Of a stretch of DNA of 64,000 bases, positions 6,995 to 15,742 are shown in pieces. The stretch is from Pelagibacterium sp. 26DY04. GTDB lineage: Bacteria; Pseudomonadota; Alphaproteobacteria; Rhizobiales; Devosiaceae. The number at the start of each line of letters is the position of its first letter. Position 1 is the stretch's first letter. Under the pieces are notes generated by a model. That model made no database searches. It was given only the letters and a program-made list of their open reading frames with translations, and was not told where the DNA came from. The stretch spans positions 1,240,001 to 1,304,000 of the forward strand of contig NZ_CP101731.1 of the NCBI RefSeq assembly GCF_031202305.1, in the 5' to 3' direction. The position numbers and the translations under genes were made by a program.

Positions 6995-9352
6995 CTGGCC
7001 GGTCCCCTTTCTCCCATTGCTCTCGCCATCGGCGCAGCGGCTACGACCGGCATCATCGTTATCGGCGTGGTCCTCGGGCCTGGGACCTACAGTTGCCTCC
7101 AGAGCGACGATTTCTCCGCCTGCATGGGCGAGACCTTCTTTGGCAATGGCTTGACGCCAGCCGCCGACTCCACGCCGACAGAGGAGGTGGCGGTTGCTCA
7201 GGCCGATCAGGAAACCGCCTCGACAGCGCCGGCCGCTGCGGCCGATGCCGATGGTGAGCAGCCGACGAACTCGGAAGAGACTGCGACCAGCGTTTCCCAG
7301 GCCGTGCTTCCCGCTTTCGGGCTGGTGCGCGTCGAGCCGGACGGCTCCGCCGTTATCGCCGGCACTGCAACGCCCGATGGTGAAGTGCGCATTTTTGCCG
7401 ATGAGGAGCAGATCGGCACCGAAATCGCCGAACCCAGCGGCGACTTTGCTTTTGTGACTGACGAGCCGCTGCCTCCCGGCGGGGTGGAACTGCGCATTCT
7501 CGATGTGGAGACCGACACCTACGCCGAGGAATCGGTAGTCGTTGTCGTGCAGGACGATTTAGCGAGCGAGCCGATCGTGGTTGCGTCCGAACCGGGCGAG
7601 GCAAGCCAGATCCTGCAGGGTTTGGAGCAACCCCAAGCCGCTGCCCAAGCGCCCGAGGGCGCAGCCGCTGCGCCGGCCGACGAACCCGAGACGATGGACG
7701 TCGCGGAGGCCGATGTGCCGGCCACCCCGGCAGAAACACCGCCGCCCGCGCCACAGGTCGCTCCTCAGACGAACGCTCCGGCCCCCGCCGAACCCGCCGC
7801 TGAAACGCCCGGCACGCCTGCTGGCGAAACCGCTGCGACGGCGGCCCCGCAACCCACGCCCGGCGGCGTCACCCCGCAGGTGGAGATGCCGTCACCCGCC
7901 GAAATGGCCGATGAGGTTGCGCCAGAGGCTCCCGCGCCGGCGGCGCCCGTCGCGCCCATGGCCGCGCCGGAAACCGACGTCCAAGAGCCTGCCGGTGAGG
8001 GTGCTGCTCAGCAAGACGTTCCAGACGAAACACAGGATGCGCAGGTGGCTCAGCCCGAGACAGTGGTCGAAGCCTCTGAACCTGCCGGTGTCCCTGAGCC
8101 CGCCGATGCTGTTGAGCCCGAGCCGCAGACCGGGGAGATTGAAGCTCCTATCGAGCCGGACGATGCAGCGCCGGAGCAGCCCGAATCTGCAGTCGGTGTG
8201 TCAGAGAGCGAGGCCGATGACCAGCAGCCTGTCGATGATCCGGCTTCGGAGCAGCAAGCAACCGAACAGCCGGCACCGCAAGCTCCCGCACCTGAGGAGC
8301 GGCCGAGCGACGAGCCGGCCGGCGAGCAGCAGGTGGCTGAAGTGCCCGTCGTCGAACAGCCGTCTCCTCAGCCCGAGCAGCCTGCAACGACTGCGCAACC
8401 GGCCCCGGATTTCATCCAGCCGAGCATCGATGCTGTGGAGATCGATGGCGATCGCAACTTCTTTGCCGGCGCCGGGACTGACGGGATGACCGTGCGGCTC
8501 TATGTCGACAACCAGGTGGTGGGAAGCACCGAGGTTGCCGATGGGCGTTGGCTGGTCGAAGCGATTGGCGTTCTGGACCAGGCAAGTCAACGCGTGCGCA
8601 TTGATATGCTGGCCGAGGACGGAACCGTGGTCGCCCGTGCCGAAGTCGATTTCGTTCTCGATCTTCCCGAAGCGGTCGAGGAGGATTTCGCCGTCGCCGA
8701 GCAGGAGGCTGAGGCCGTTCAGGCGGACCAGCAGCCTGCGGCAGAGCAACCCGCCGCCGAACAACCCGCTGCCGAACAAGCTGCGGCCGAGGTACCCGCC
8801 GCCGAGCAACCTCTGGCCGAGCAACCTGCGGACGAACTTACCGAGCAGCCTTCGCCCGAGGAGCCCACCCGCGAAGCGGCCGTCGAGCAACCCGCCGAAC
8901 AGATCGTGGCGCAAGGTCAGGCTCCCGCCGATACTGAAACGGTTGAACAGCCGGTCTCGCCTCCGATCGATGCTGCGCCCGAACTTTCCGGGCCGCAGGA
9001 AACCGCACAGGCACCGGCACAGCCCGCCGAGCCCGCACAGGCGCCCGCCGAACCTGCACAGGCGCCGGCGGAGCCTTCCGAGCCCAGCGCCGGGGAGGTC
9101 CCCACCCTGGTTGGGGTAACCGACGAGGCCGGGCGCACCACGTCCGGGCTGGCGATCATCCGGTCGGGGGACAATCTCTGGACCATCGCCCGCCGGGTCT
9201 ATGGCGAGGGCATCCGCTACACGCAGATTTTCGAAGCCAACAACGACCAGATCCGCGATCCGGACCTCATCTATCCCGGCCAGGTCTTCGATCTTCCCGA
9301 CACCGATCAGGTCGTCGGGCAAGAGGAGACGGAGAGTTCCGCCGTCCGGTAG
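6995..9352 (+). CDS. LysM protein with Ig-like modules and Pro/Ala/Glu-rich linkers, probable CTG start
   Basis: The protein is about 785 residues. It has an N-terminal hydrophobic anchor (about residues 5-30), an Ig-like module (~109-180), a long low-complexity region rich in Pro, Ala, Glu and Gln, a second Ig-like module (~477-560), more AEQPA-type repeats, and a C-terminal LysM domain (~720-770, SGDNLWTIARRVYGEG). It is likely anchored in the inner membrane with the LysM end binding peptidoglycan. There is no ATG: the frame is open only from 6977, a GGAGG site (6985-6989) stands 5 bases before CTG 6995, and the next option is GTG 7067, which would cut off the anchor. The function is unknown. 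Confidence 0.82.
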   Translation: MAGPLSPIALAIGAAATTGIIVIGVVLGPGTYSCLQSDDFSACMGETFFGNGLTPAADSTPTEEVAVAQADQETASTAPAAAADADGEQPTNSEETATSVSQAVLPAFGLVRVEPDGSAVIAGTATPDGEVRIFADEEQIGTEIAEPSGDFAFVTDEPLPPGGVELRILDVETDTYAEESVVVVVQDDLASEPIVVASEPGEASQILQGLEQPQAAAQAPEGAAAAPADEPETMDVAEADVPATPAETPPPAPQVAPQTNAPAPAEPAAETPGTPAGETAATAAPQPTPGGVTPQVEMPSPAEMADEVAPEAPAPAAPVAPMAAPETDVQEPAGEGAAQQDVPDETQDAQVAQPETVVEASEPAGVPEPADAVEPEPQTGEIEAPIEPDDAAPEQPESAVGVSESEADDQQPVDDPASEQQATEQPAPQAPAPEERPSDEPAGEQQVAEVPVVEQPSPQPEQPATTAQPAPDFIQPSIDAVEIDGDRNFFAGAGTDGMTVRLYVDNQVVGSTEVADGRWLVEAIGVLDQASQRVRIDMLAEDGTVVARAEVDFVLDLPEAVEEDFAVAEQEAEAVQADQQPAAEQPAAEQPAAEQAAAEVPAAEQPLAEQPADELTEQPSPEEPTREAAVEQPAEQIVAQGQAPADTETVEQPVSPPIDAAPELSGPQETAQAPAQPAEPAQAPAEPAQAPAEPSEPSAGEVPTLVGVTDEAGRTTSGLAIIRSGDNLWTIARRVYGEGIRYTQIFEANNDQIRDPDLIYPGQVFDLPDTDQVVGQEETESSAVR

Positions 9353-9408
9353 CCCGTGATGGCGGGAGGAACGTGCGCCTCGCCTTGCATCGGCGCGCGC
9401 TTTCACTT

Positions 9409-9424
9409 ATCGTAATCTGACGAT
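9409..9424. promoter_or_regulatory. Possible ArsR operator
   Basis: The inverted repeat ATCGT-N6-ACGAT lies just before the arsR-like coding region and overlaps the more upstream of two candidate start codons. An autoregulatory operator at this place would be typical of ArsR/SmtB regulators. This is short and unproven. Confidence 0.3.
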
Positions 9425-9437
9425 GGAAGCAGCGCCG

Positions 9438-9764
9438 ATGAACGAAGACGATATTGCCACCATGATGCGCGCCCTGGGACACCCGGTGCGGCTCGAGATT
9501 TTGCGCATTCTGGCCCAGCGGCCCGAGAACTGCTGCTGCAATGACGTCACGGATTGCCTGTCGCTGGCCCAGAGCACGGTTTCCCAGCATCTCAAGGTCC
9601 TGCTCGATGCCGGCATCATCGAGCGCAAGGCCCAGGGAACGCGCAACAACTATCGGGTGCGCACCGATCGGCTTACCGCGTTCAACACGGCTTTCACCGG
9701 CTACCTTGCCGATCTGACCCCGCAGGATCAAAGCTGCGAACGCTCGCTCCTGGCTGCGTCTTGA
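9438..9764 (+). CDS. ArsR/SmtB family regulator with Cys cluster
   Basis: This is a ~108-residue winged-helix regulator. Reading from ATG 9438 (GGAAG 8 bases upstream; ATG 9423 is in frame but has no ribosome-binding site), the protein starts MNEDDIATMMRALGHPVR and has the recognition-helix stretch SLAQSTVSQHLKVLLDAG. The position where ArsR carries its ELCVCDL metal site reads ENCCCNDVTDC here, giving four Cys within nine residues, so a metal, metalloid or thiol-reactive inducer is plausible. It precedes an Atm1-type exporter by 95 bases on the same strand and may control it. Confidence 0.88.
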   Translation: MNEDDIATMMRALGHPVRLEILRILAQRPENCCCNDVTDCLSLAQSTVSQHLKVLLDAGIIERKAQGTRNNYRVRTDRLTAFNTAFTGYLADLTPQDQSCERSLLAAS

Positions 9765-9780
9765 TCGATTTCCTCACCTG

Positions 9781-9803
9781 GCCTCTGTCTGGCTGACAGA
9801 GGC
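9781..9803 (+). terminator. Hairpin after arsR-like gene, possible terminator
   Basis: A perfect 9-bp stem (9781-9789 with 9795-9803) has a 5-base loop and a run of five T a few bases further on (CATTTTTG). The spacing to the T run is longer than ideal, so termination may be partial and allow read-through into the ABC gene. Confidence 0.4.
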
Positions 9804-9859
9804 TGGAACATTTTTGTCCGCGCTTTCTGGAAGCGCTCCAGCCCTCACCGGAGCCCCCC

Positions 9860-11752
9860 ATGGCCCAGGAGCCAAAATCCACCGTCAGCGCCGACGAGGG
9901 CGCCATCGTTTCGACCATCCGTAATCTGTGGGTCTATATGTGGCCCGCGGATCGGCCCGATCTGCGCATGCGCGTTGTCCTTGCCATCGGCGCGCTGCTG
10001 CTCGCCAAGGTGGCGAGCACCCTGGTGCCTTTCGCCTATGCGGGCATCATCGATACGCTGGGCACATCGGGTCCGGACGCGGCCCTGATCCTGGGGCTTT
10101 CGGTGCCGATCATCCTGGTTGTCGCCTATGGCGTGGGCCAGATCATCGATACCGGCCTGCAGCAGCTCCGTGACATCCTGTTCTCGTCGGTGGGGCAGCA
10201 TGCGGTGCGCCAGCTTGCCTACCGCACTTTCACCCATGTGCACCGGCTTTCCCTGCGCTTCCACCTGCAGCGCAAGACCGGTGGGCTGAGCCGGGTGATC
10301 GAGCGCGGCACCAAGGGCATCGAAACCATCGTGCGTTTCACGATGCTCAACACAGCGCCCACGCTCGTTGAGTTTCTGATCGTCGGCGTCATCTTCGGCT
10401 GGCTGTTCGGCTGGGCTTATGTGCTGGTTCTGGCGGTCGTCGTTGCAGCCTATATGATCTTCACCGTCCGGGCATCCAATTGGCGCATTGCCATCCGCCG
10501 CGACATGAACGAGAGCGACACCGACGCCAACGCAAAGGCGATCGACAGCCTGCTCAATTTCGAAACCGTCAAATACTTCGGCAACGAGAACCTGGAGGCG
10601 AGCCGCTACGACCGGGCCATGGCGGGCTATGAACGCGCCGCCACCCGCATCTGGACGTCGCTCGGCTGGCTCAATTTCGGCCAGGGGGTGATCTTCTGGC
10701 TCGGCATGATCGTGCTTTCGGTGATGGCTGCCCTCGGCGTCATGAACGGCGACCTGACGGTGGGCGATTTCGTCCTGCTCAACACCTTCATGATGCAGAT
10801 CTACCGCCCCCTCAACCAGATCGGCTTCGTCTACCGCGAGATCCGCCAGGGCTTGGCCGATATCGAGGAGATGTTCCGCCTTCTCGACCAAAACCCCGAG
10901 ATCGAAGACAATCCCGGCGCCACGCCACTCGCGATTTCCGGGCCTGTCCTTGCCTTCGAAGACGTCTATTTCCACTACGATTCCGATCGCCCGATCCTCA
11001 AAGGGGTGAGCTTCACGGTGCCCGCCGGAAAGACCATTGCGGTGGTCGGTCCCTCGGGCGCGGGCAAATCGACGATCTCGCGTCTGATCTACCGCTTCTA
11101 TGACGTGACGGCGGGCCGGGTCACCGTCGATGGCCAGGATGTCCGCGAGGTGACGCAGCAATCGCTCCGCGCCGCCATCGGCATGGTGCCCCAGGATACG
11201 GTGCTCTTTAACGACACCATCGCCTACAACATCCGCTACGGACGCCCCGATGCCACCGATCAGGAGGTGCAAGCTGCCGCCAACATGGCCCAGATCGGCC
11301 CCTTCATCGAAAGCCTGCCGCATGGCTACGACACGCAGGTGGGCGAGCGGGGACTGAAGCTCTCGGGCGGCGAGAAGCAGCGCGTGGCCATCGCCCGCAC
11401 GATTCTTAAGGCGCCGCCGATCCTGATCCTCGACGAGGCGACCTCGGCGCTCGACACCCATACCGAGCGCGAGATCCAGTCGGCGCTCGATACGGTCTCG
11501 AAAGGCAGGACCACGCTGGTCATCGCCCACCGGCTCTCGACGGTCGTCGATGCTGACGAGATCATCGTATTGCGGGAAGGCCGGATCGCCGAACGGGGCC
11601 GGCATGACGAGCTATTGGCGCGCGGTGGCCTTTATGCCCAGATGTGGAACCGCCAACGCGAGGCGGCGGAAGCCAGCGAACGCCTGCGCGCCGCCCAGGA
11701 CGACCCAGAGGGCTTTGTCACCCGCAAGCCGGCGGAACAGCCCGCCGAATAG
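9860..11752 (+). CDS. Atm1/HMT1-type ABC exporter (fused permease and ATPase)
   Basis: This 630-residue half-transporter has an N-terminal six-helix exporter domain (about 30-330) and a C-terminal ATPase. Walker A is GPSGAGKS at 397-404, the signature is LSGGEKQRVAIART, and Walker B is ILILDEATSALD, followed by the H-loop IAHRLSTV. The membrane domain with LSLRFHLQRKTGGLSRVIERGTKGI-like spacing is typical of the mitochondrial Atm1/bacterial HMT1 group, which exports glutathione-linked metal or persulfide species and functions as a homodimer. The adjacent Cys-rich ArsR regulator supports a metal or thiol stress role. The stop is followed immediately by a repeat. Confidence 0.9.
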   Translation: MAQEPKSTVSADEGAIVSTIRNLWVYMWPADRPDLRMRVVLAIGALLLAKVASTLVPFAYAGIIDTLGTSGPDAALILGLSVPIILVVAYGVGQIIDTGLQQLRDILFSSVGQHAVRQLAYRTFTHVHRLSLRFHLQRKTGGLSRVIERGTKGIETIVRFTMLNTAPTLVEFLIVGVIFGWLFGWAYVLVLAVVVAAYMIFTVRASNWRIAIRRDMNESDTDANAKAIDSLLNFETVKYFGNENLEASRYDRAMAGYERAATRIWTSLGWLNFGQGVIFWLGMIVLSVMAALGVMNGDLTVGDFVLLNTFMMQIYRPLNQIGFVYREIRQGLADIEEMFRLLDQNPEIEDNPGATPLAISGPVLAFEDVYFHYDSDRPILKGVSFTVPAGKTIAVVGPSGAGKSTISRLIYRFYDVTAGRVTVDGQDVREVTQQSLRAAIGMVPQDTVLFNDTIAYNIRYGRPDATDQEVQAAANMAQIGPFIESLPHGYDTQVGERGLKLSGGEKQRVAIARTILKAPPILILDEATSALDTHTEREIQSALDTVSKGRTTLVIAHRLSTVVDADEIIVLREGRIAERGRHDELLARGGLYAQMWNRQREAAEASERLRAAQDDPEGFVTRKPAEQPAE

Positions 11753-11852
11753 AGCGTGTCCAGCAAAAGTGGAAACGGTTTTGCGGTTCGGATACGCGAC
11801 AAAACAAGGACTTAGAGCATTGAAGCGATTCGGAGAAAAGCGGAAATGCTCT
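11751..11852. repeat. Intergenic palindromic repeat (AGAGCGTGTCC type plus AGAGCATT type)
   Basis: The first half (11751-11791) is nearly identical to 19876-19915. The second half is an inverted repeat with TTAGAGCATT and AATGCTCTA arms (about 11812-11852). Such elements are spread through Hyphomicrobiales genomes between genes. This copy sits between the convergent exporter and DUF1801 genes. Confidence 0.7.
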
Positions 11853-11859
11853 AGCGGGC

Positions 11860-12306
11860 TCACATCTTTTCGCCAGGTAGCTTGCTGGCCTGTTTCACCC
11901 ATTCGGTGAACTGGTCCTCGAAATCGTCGCCTTCGTAGATGTCGAGATATCGCACGTCGGGATATTTGCTCGTTCCGGCCGGCATGGGCTTGAGCGAACT
12001 GCCACGAAAGAACGTGACTTTCACGTAGCGCGTAAAGACATGGAAGGACAGGAACCAGTAATCGCGCTCATTGCCGTAAAACGGCGTGTTCCACTTGACC
12101 GCCTTTTCCACGCCCGGAACCACGCTCTCGATGATCTTGTCCAGCTTGCGGCCGACATCCTGCTTCCATTCGGGCATGGCGGCGATATAGGCCTGCACCG
12201 GCTCGTCGCCATATCCCTTGGCGATCTGCGGATTGCCGCCCAATAAAAGCACCGGCTTGCCGTCTGCTTTTCCGGCGTTCTCCTTCGATTTCGTCTTGCC
12301 GGTCAT
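11860..12306 (-). CDS. DUF1801 family protein
   Basis: This 148-residue protein starts at ATG 12306 (GGAG 8 bases upstream; a GTG at 12315 is the alternative). The core runs VQAYIAAMPEWKQDVGRKLD, VEKAVKWNTPFYGN and WFLSFHVFTRYVKVTFFRG, which is the DUF1801/YdhG-like fold. The Lys-rich N-terminus is common in this family. The fold is a small single domain of unknown function, related to frataxin-like YdhG proteins. It is monocistronic by position. Confidence 0.8.
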   Translation of the reverse strand: MTGKTKSKENAGKADGKPVLLLGGNPQIAKGYGDEPVQAYIAAMPEWKQDVGRKLDKIIESVVPGVEKAVKWNTPFYGNERDYWFLSFHVFTRYVKVTFFRGSSLKPMPAGTSKYPDVRYLDIYEGDDFEDQFTEWVKQASKLPGEKM

Positions 12307-12389
12307 CGCGCTCACTCCATGCTGTGGCAGCGGTCAGTTAAATCAATAGCTGCATAGCTATATGTCGGTCAAGAGCACCCCGAAAAGCG

Positions 12390-12415
12390 AAAGGCCCCGC
12401 CGGAGCGGGGCCTTT
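12390..12415 (-). terminator. Intrinsic terminator of the RND efflux operon
   Basis: A perfect 11-bp GC-rich stem (12390-12400 with 12405-12415) with a 4-base loop lies 19 bases after the stop of the RND permease gene. On the minus strand the stem ends in CTTT and continues CGCTTTT, giving a weak T tract. Confidence 0.75.
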
Positions 12416-12433
12416 GCATAGTCGTTTGGGAAG

Positions 12434-15400
12434 TTACTCCGCGGCAGGGCGCCTGGAGAGAACCGTCACGCCATTTTCGTTGCGCTCGACCAGTTCGGTG
12501 TCCTTGGTCACCACATGCCGCGAGCCATCCGCTTCCACGGCGACGGCCATGCCGTCGAACCCTTGGGGCACTGCGGCCTCTTCCGACCTGCGCCCGCGGA
12601 TCCAGTTGAAGGCGCCGCGCACCTGCTCCTTGACCACCTTCGGCGCGGTGACCAGCACCGGCACCATGATCAGCGTGAGAGCCGTCGAGAAGAACAGGCC
12701 CGAGACCAGCGCCGCCGAGAGGTGGATGAACCACGAGCCGGCGATACCGCCCACCACGATCTCGCGGCGGATGAAGTCGAACTCGACATTGGCCCACATC
12801 GGGATGACGCCCAAGGCCGTGAGGAACGCCGTCAGCAGCACCGGCCGCACGCGCTGCGCGGTGGTGAGCAGCATGGCCGTCACCGGCTCGACGCCCTGAT
12901 GGCGGTTGTACTCGTTATAGGTGTCGATCAAAACGATACCGTTCTTGACAACGATACCTGCGAGCGCAACCACACCCAGCCCCGTCATGATCGCCGAGAA
13001 GCTCATGCCCGTCGCCAGCATGCCCAGCAGCACCCCGGCCACCGACATGATGACGGTCGAGAGCGTCACCAGCACCTGATAGAAGCTGTTGTACTCGAGC
13101 AGCAGGATCAGGAAGATCATGAACATGGCCGCGCCGAACGCCTGGGCGATGAACGCGTTGGCATCGCCCATCTGTTCTTCGGCGCCGCCGAACTCGAAGG
13201 TCACCCCGTCCGGCCATTCCTGGCCGTCCAGCCACGCCTGCAGTTCGGCCACGCGCTGAGCCGGATAGACGCCCTCGGGCAGGTTCACCAGGTTTGCCGC
13301 GATCGGCATCACATAAACCTGGTTGCGCCGCTCGATATTGGCGACCTTGGGCACGGCTTGCCGTTCGATGAAGTTGGAGACGGGAACCATGCCCTGCTGG
13401 GTTGCGATCCGCATGGAATCGAGCGCGTCGAGCGTGCGCTCGTCCTGCGGCAGCCGCACCTTGATGTCGAGTTCGTCGCCGGTCTCGGAGTCCCGGTACG
13501 TGCCCAGTTCGACGCCCGAGGTGACGAGCTGCACATAGGGGGCCAGCTCACGCACGCCGATGCCGTAGCGGGCCGCTTCGACACGGTCGATGGTCACCTG
13601 CCAATCGATGCCGGGCGAGGGACGTCCGTCCTCGATGTCGGCCGTGTTGGGCAGCTCGGTTTCGAGATATTCGCGCACCCGCGTAACGGTCGGGATCAGG
13701 TCGTCGTAGCTATTGCTCTCGACGCGCATGTTGATGTCCTTGCCCGCCGGAGGCCCGCTTTCCATCCCGAACACCTGCACCTGCAGTCCCGAGATATCGG
13801 CAACGCGCTCGCGGATTTCGGTGAAGATCTCCTCTGCCTGGACGCGGTTGTTGTAGTTGACGAGCTGGAGCTGGAAGTTGCCGATCGTATCCGGCGGCAT
13901 GGTGCCCATGGCCCCGGTCTCGCCGAACTGCATGATGATGTCCTGGATGCCCTGGACCTGCATCAGCTCGTCCTCGACTTCGATCAGCATGTCGCGGATC
14001 TCTTGCGGCGAATAGTTGCCACGGCCCACCACGGCCACTGTCGCATATTCGGGCTCGGAGGGCGGGAAGGCTTCGACGCCCGTGGGGTTGTTCGCATAGG
14101 CGATGAAAACGCCGAAGACGATGCCGAAGCCGACGAGCAGCGTCGGGATCGGCCAGCGCAACAGCACAGACATCATGCGCACGTAAACCCCGGTCAGTCC
14201 CTTCACCTTCTTGGGGTGGAACTTTTCGGGATACATGACGATATCGGCTTGTTCCTTGCGCTTGGGATCGACATGGGTCGATGCGATGATCGACCCGATC
14301 ACCGGCATGAAGATCAGCGCCGAGATGAACGAGGCGCACATCACCACGATCACGATCGTGGGCAGATGGCTCATGAACTTGCCGATGATGCCCGGCCAGA
14401 ACAGCAGCGGCACGAAGGCCGCCAATGTCGTGGCCGTCGCGCCGATCACCGGCACGAACATCTTGTGCATCGCCTGGATGAAGGCTTCCTTCTTGGAAAC
14501 GCCCTCCTGCAGCTTCCGCTCGGCATATTCGACGACCACCACGGGGTCGTCGACAAGCACGCCCACGGCGATCACCAGCCCGAACATGACCATCATGTTG
14601 ATCGTCATGCCGGTCATCTGCATGTAGAGGAAGGCGATCATGAACGAGAGCGGGATGCTCATGCCGATCATGAATGCCGCCCGTACGCCCAGCACGGCCA
14701 CGCAGGTGATGAGCACCAGCGCCACGGCCGTCAGCACCGCCGCTTCGAGCGAGCGGAACAGCGAGATGGTGGTGTCGGCCTGGTCGAGGAAGAAGCTGTA
14801 GCTCACCCCTTGCGGCCATTCGCTCGCCACCTGTTCGGTCAGCGCGCGCACCTGTTCGGACACCTCGATGACGTTGGTGCCGATCTTCTTGGAAACGCCC
14901 AGGATCAGGGCAGGGGAGCCGTTGACATTGGTGTAGTCGGTGGCGTCCTCGAGCGTGCGCGTGACATCGGCAACATCGCCAAAAGTGACGACGGTTTCCC
15001 CGTCGGTCTTGATCGGCAGGTCGAACACGTCCTGCGGTCCGGTGATCAGCCCTGGAACCTCGACCGCGAACGAGCCCTGGCCGGTGTTGATCGTGCCACC
15101 CGGCACGACCATGTTGTTGCGCGCCAGGGCGTCCAGCAGCTCGTTGGCCGTGAGATTGTAGGCTTCGAGCCGCAGCAGGTCGATGGTCACCTCGACCACT
15201 TCCTCGCGCGAGCCCGACAGCTCCACTTCACGCACGCTGTTGATGCCTTCGAGAGCAGTCTGCAACTCCTCGGCCCGCCGCACCAGTTCGCGCTCGGGAG
15301 CCTCGCCATAGACGGCCACCGACAGGATCGGGAACCCGACCATGTCGATTTCGTTGACCGTGGGATCGTTTGCATCGTCCGGAATATTGGCGCGGATGGC

Positions 15401-15742
15401 ATCCATCCGTGCGCGCGTATCGGCCAGCGCCTGGTCGGTATCGACGTTGGTGTCGAACTCGAGCACCACCGACGCATGACCGGTGGTTGACGTCGAAGTC
15501 ATGTTGACCAGGCCGTCGAGGTCGGCCAGTTCTTCTTCTGCTGGTTTTGCCAAAAGGTTTTCGGCGTCGCGCGGCGACACGCCCGTCTGACTGATCGAAA
15601 CGTAGAGATAGGGCACGTCGATCGCCGGGAAGCTTTCCTTGGGCAGCACCGAATAGGAGAGGCCACCGCCAAGCAGCAGCAGCGCCATGATCGTCATGAC
15701 CACGCGCGGCATGCGCAGAATGCGTTCGATGAAGTTCGTCAT
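12434..15742 (-). CDS. RND efflux transporter permease subunit
   Basis: This 1102-residue AcrB/ACR_tran family protein has the normal RND length and layout: TM1 at the N-terminus, a large periplasmic loop, TM2-6, a second loop and TM7-12. The proton-relay region in TM4 reads GVLVDDPVVVVEYAE, with the paired Asp residues. It would use proton flux to pump drugs or other toxic compounds, in complex with the periplasmic adaptor encoded upstream and an outer-membrane channel not present here. Its start overlaps the adaptor stop (ATGA, 15739-15742). The C-terminal ~60 residues are cytoplasmic and charged. Confidence 0.95.
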   Translation of the reverse strand: MTNFIERILRMPRVVMTIMALLLLGGGLSYSVLPKESFPAIDVPYLYVSISQTGVSPRDAENLLAKPAEEELADLDGLVNMTSTSTTGHASVVLEFDTNVDTDQALADTRARMDAIRANIPDDANDPTVNEIDMVGFPILSVAVYGEAPERELVRRAEELQTALEGINSVREVELSGSREEVVEVTIDLLRLEAYNLTANELLDALARNNMVVPGGTINTGQGSFAVEVPGLITGPQDVFDLPIKTDGETVVTFGDVADVTRTLEDATDYTNVNGSPALILGVSKKIGTNVIEVSEQVRALTEQVASEWPQGVSYSFFLDQADTTISLFRSLEAAVLTAVALVLITCVAVLGVRAAFMIGMSIPLSFMIAFLYMQMTGMTINMMVMFGLVIAVGVLVDDPVVVVEYAERKLQEGVSKKEAFIQAMHKMFVPVIGATATTLAAFVPLLFWPGIIGKFMSHLPTIVIVVMCASFISALIFMPVIGSIIASTHVDPKRKEQADIVMYPEKFHPKKVKGLTGVYVRMMSVLLRWPIPTLLVGFGIVFGVFIAYANNPTGVEAFPPSEPEYATVAVVGRGNYSPQEIRDMLIEVEDELMQVQGIQDIIMQFGETGAMGTMPPDTIGNFQLQLVNYNNRVQAEEIFTEIRERVADISGLQVQVFGMESGPPAGKDINMRVESNSYDDLIPTVTRVREYLETELPNTADIEDGRPSPGIDWQVTIDRVEAARYGIGVRELAPYVQLVTSGVELGTYRDSETGDELDIKVRLPQDERTLDALDSMRIATQQGMVPVSNFIERQAVPKVANIERRNQVYVMPIAANLVNLPEGVYPAQRVAELQAWLDGQEWPDGVTFEFGGAEEQMGDANAFIAQAFGAAMFMIFLILLLEYNSFYQVLVTLSTVIMSVAGVLLGMLATGMSFSAIMTGLGVVALAGIVVKNGIVLIDTYNEYNRHQGVEPVTAMLLTTAQRVRPVLLTAFLTALGVIPMWANVEFDFIRREIVVGGIAGSWFIHLSAALVSGLFFSTALTLIMVPVLVTAPKVVKEQVRGAFNWIRGRRSEEAAVPQGFDGMAVAVEADGSRHVVTKDTELVERNENGVTVLSRRPAAE

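Noticed and set aside
12515..15490. 991-codon open frame on the plus strand opposite the RND pump gene
   Set aside because: It is an antisense shadow of a GC-rich gene; the translation is rich in His/Asp/Arg with no fold or motif, while the minus frame is a clear RND protein.
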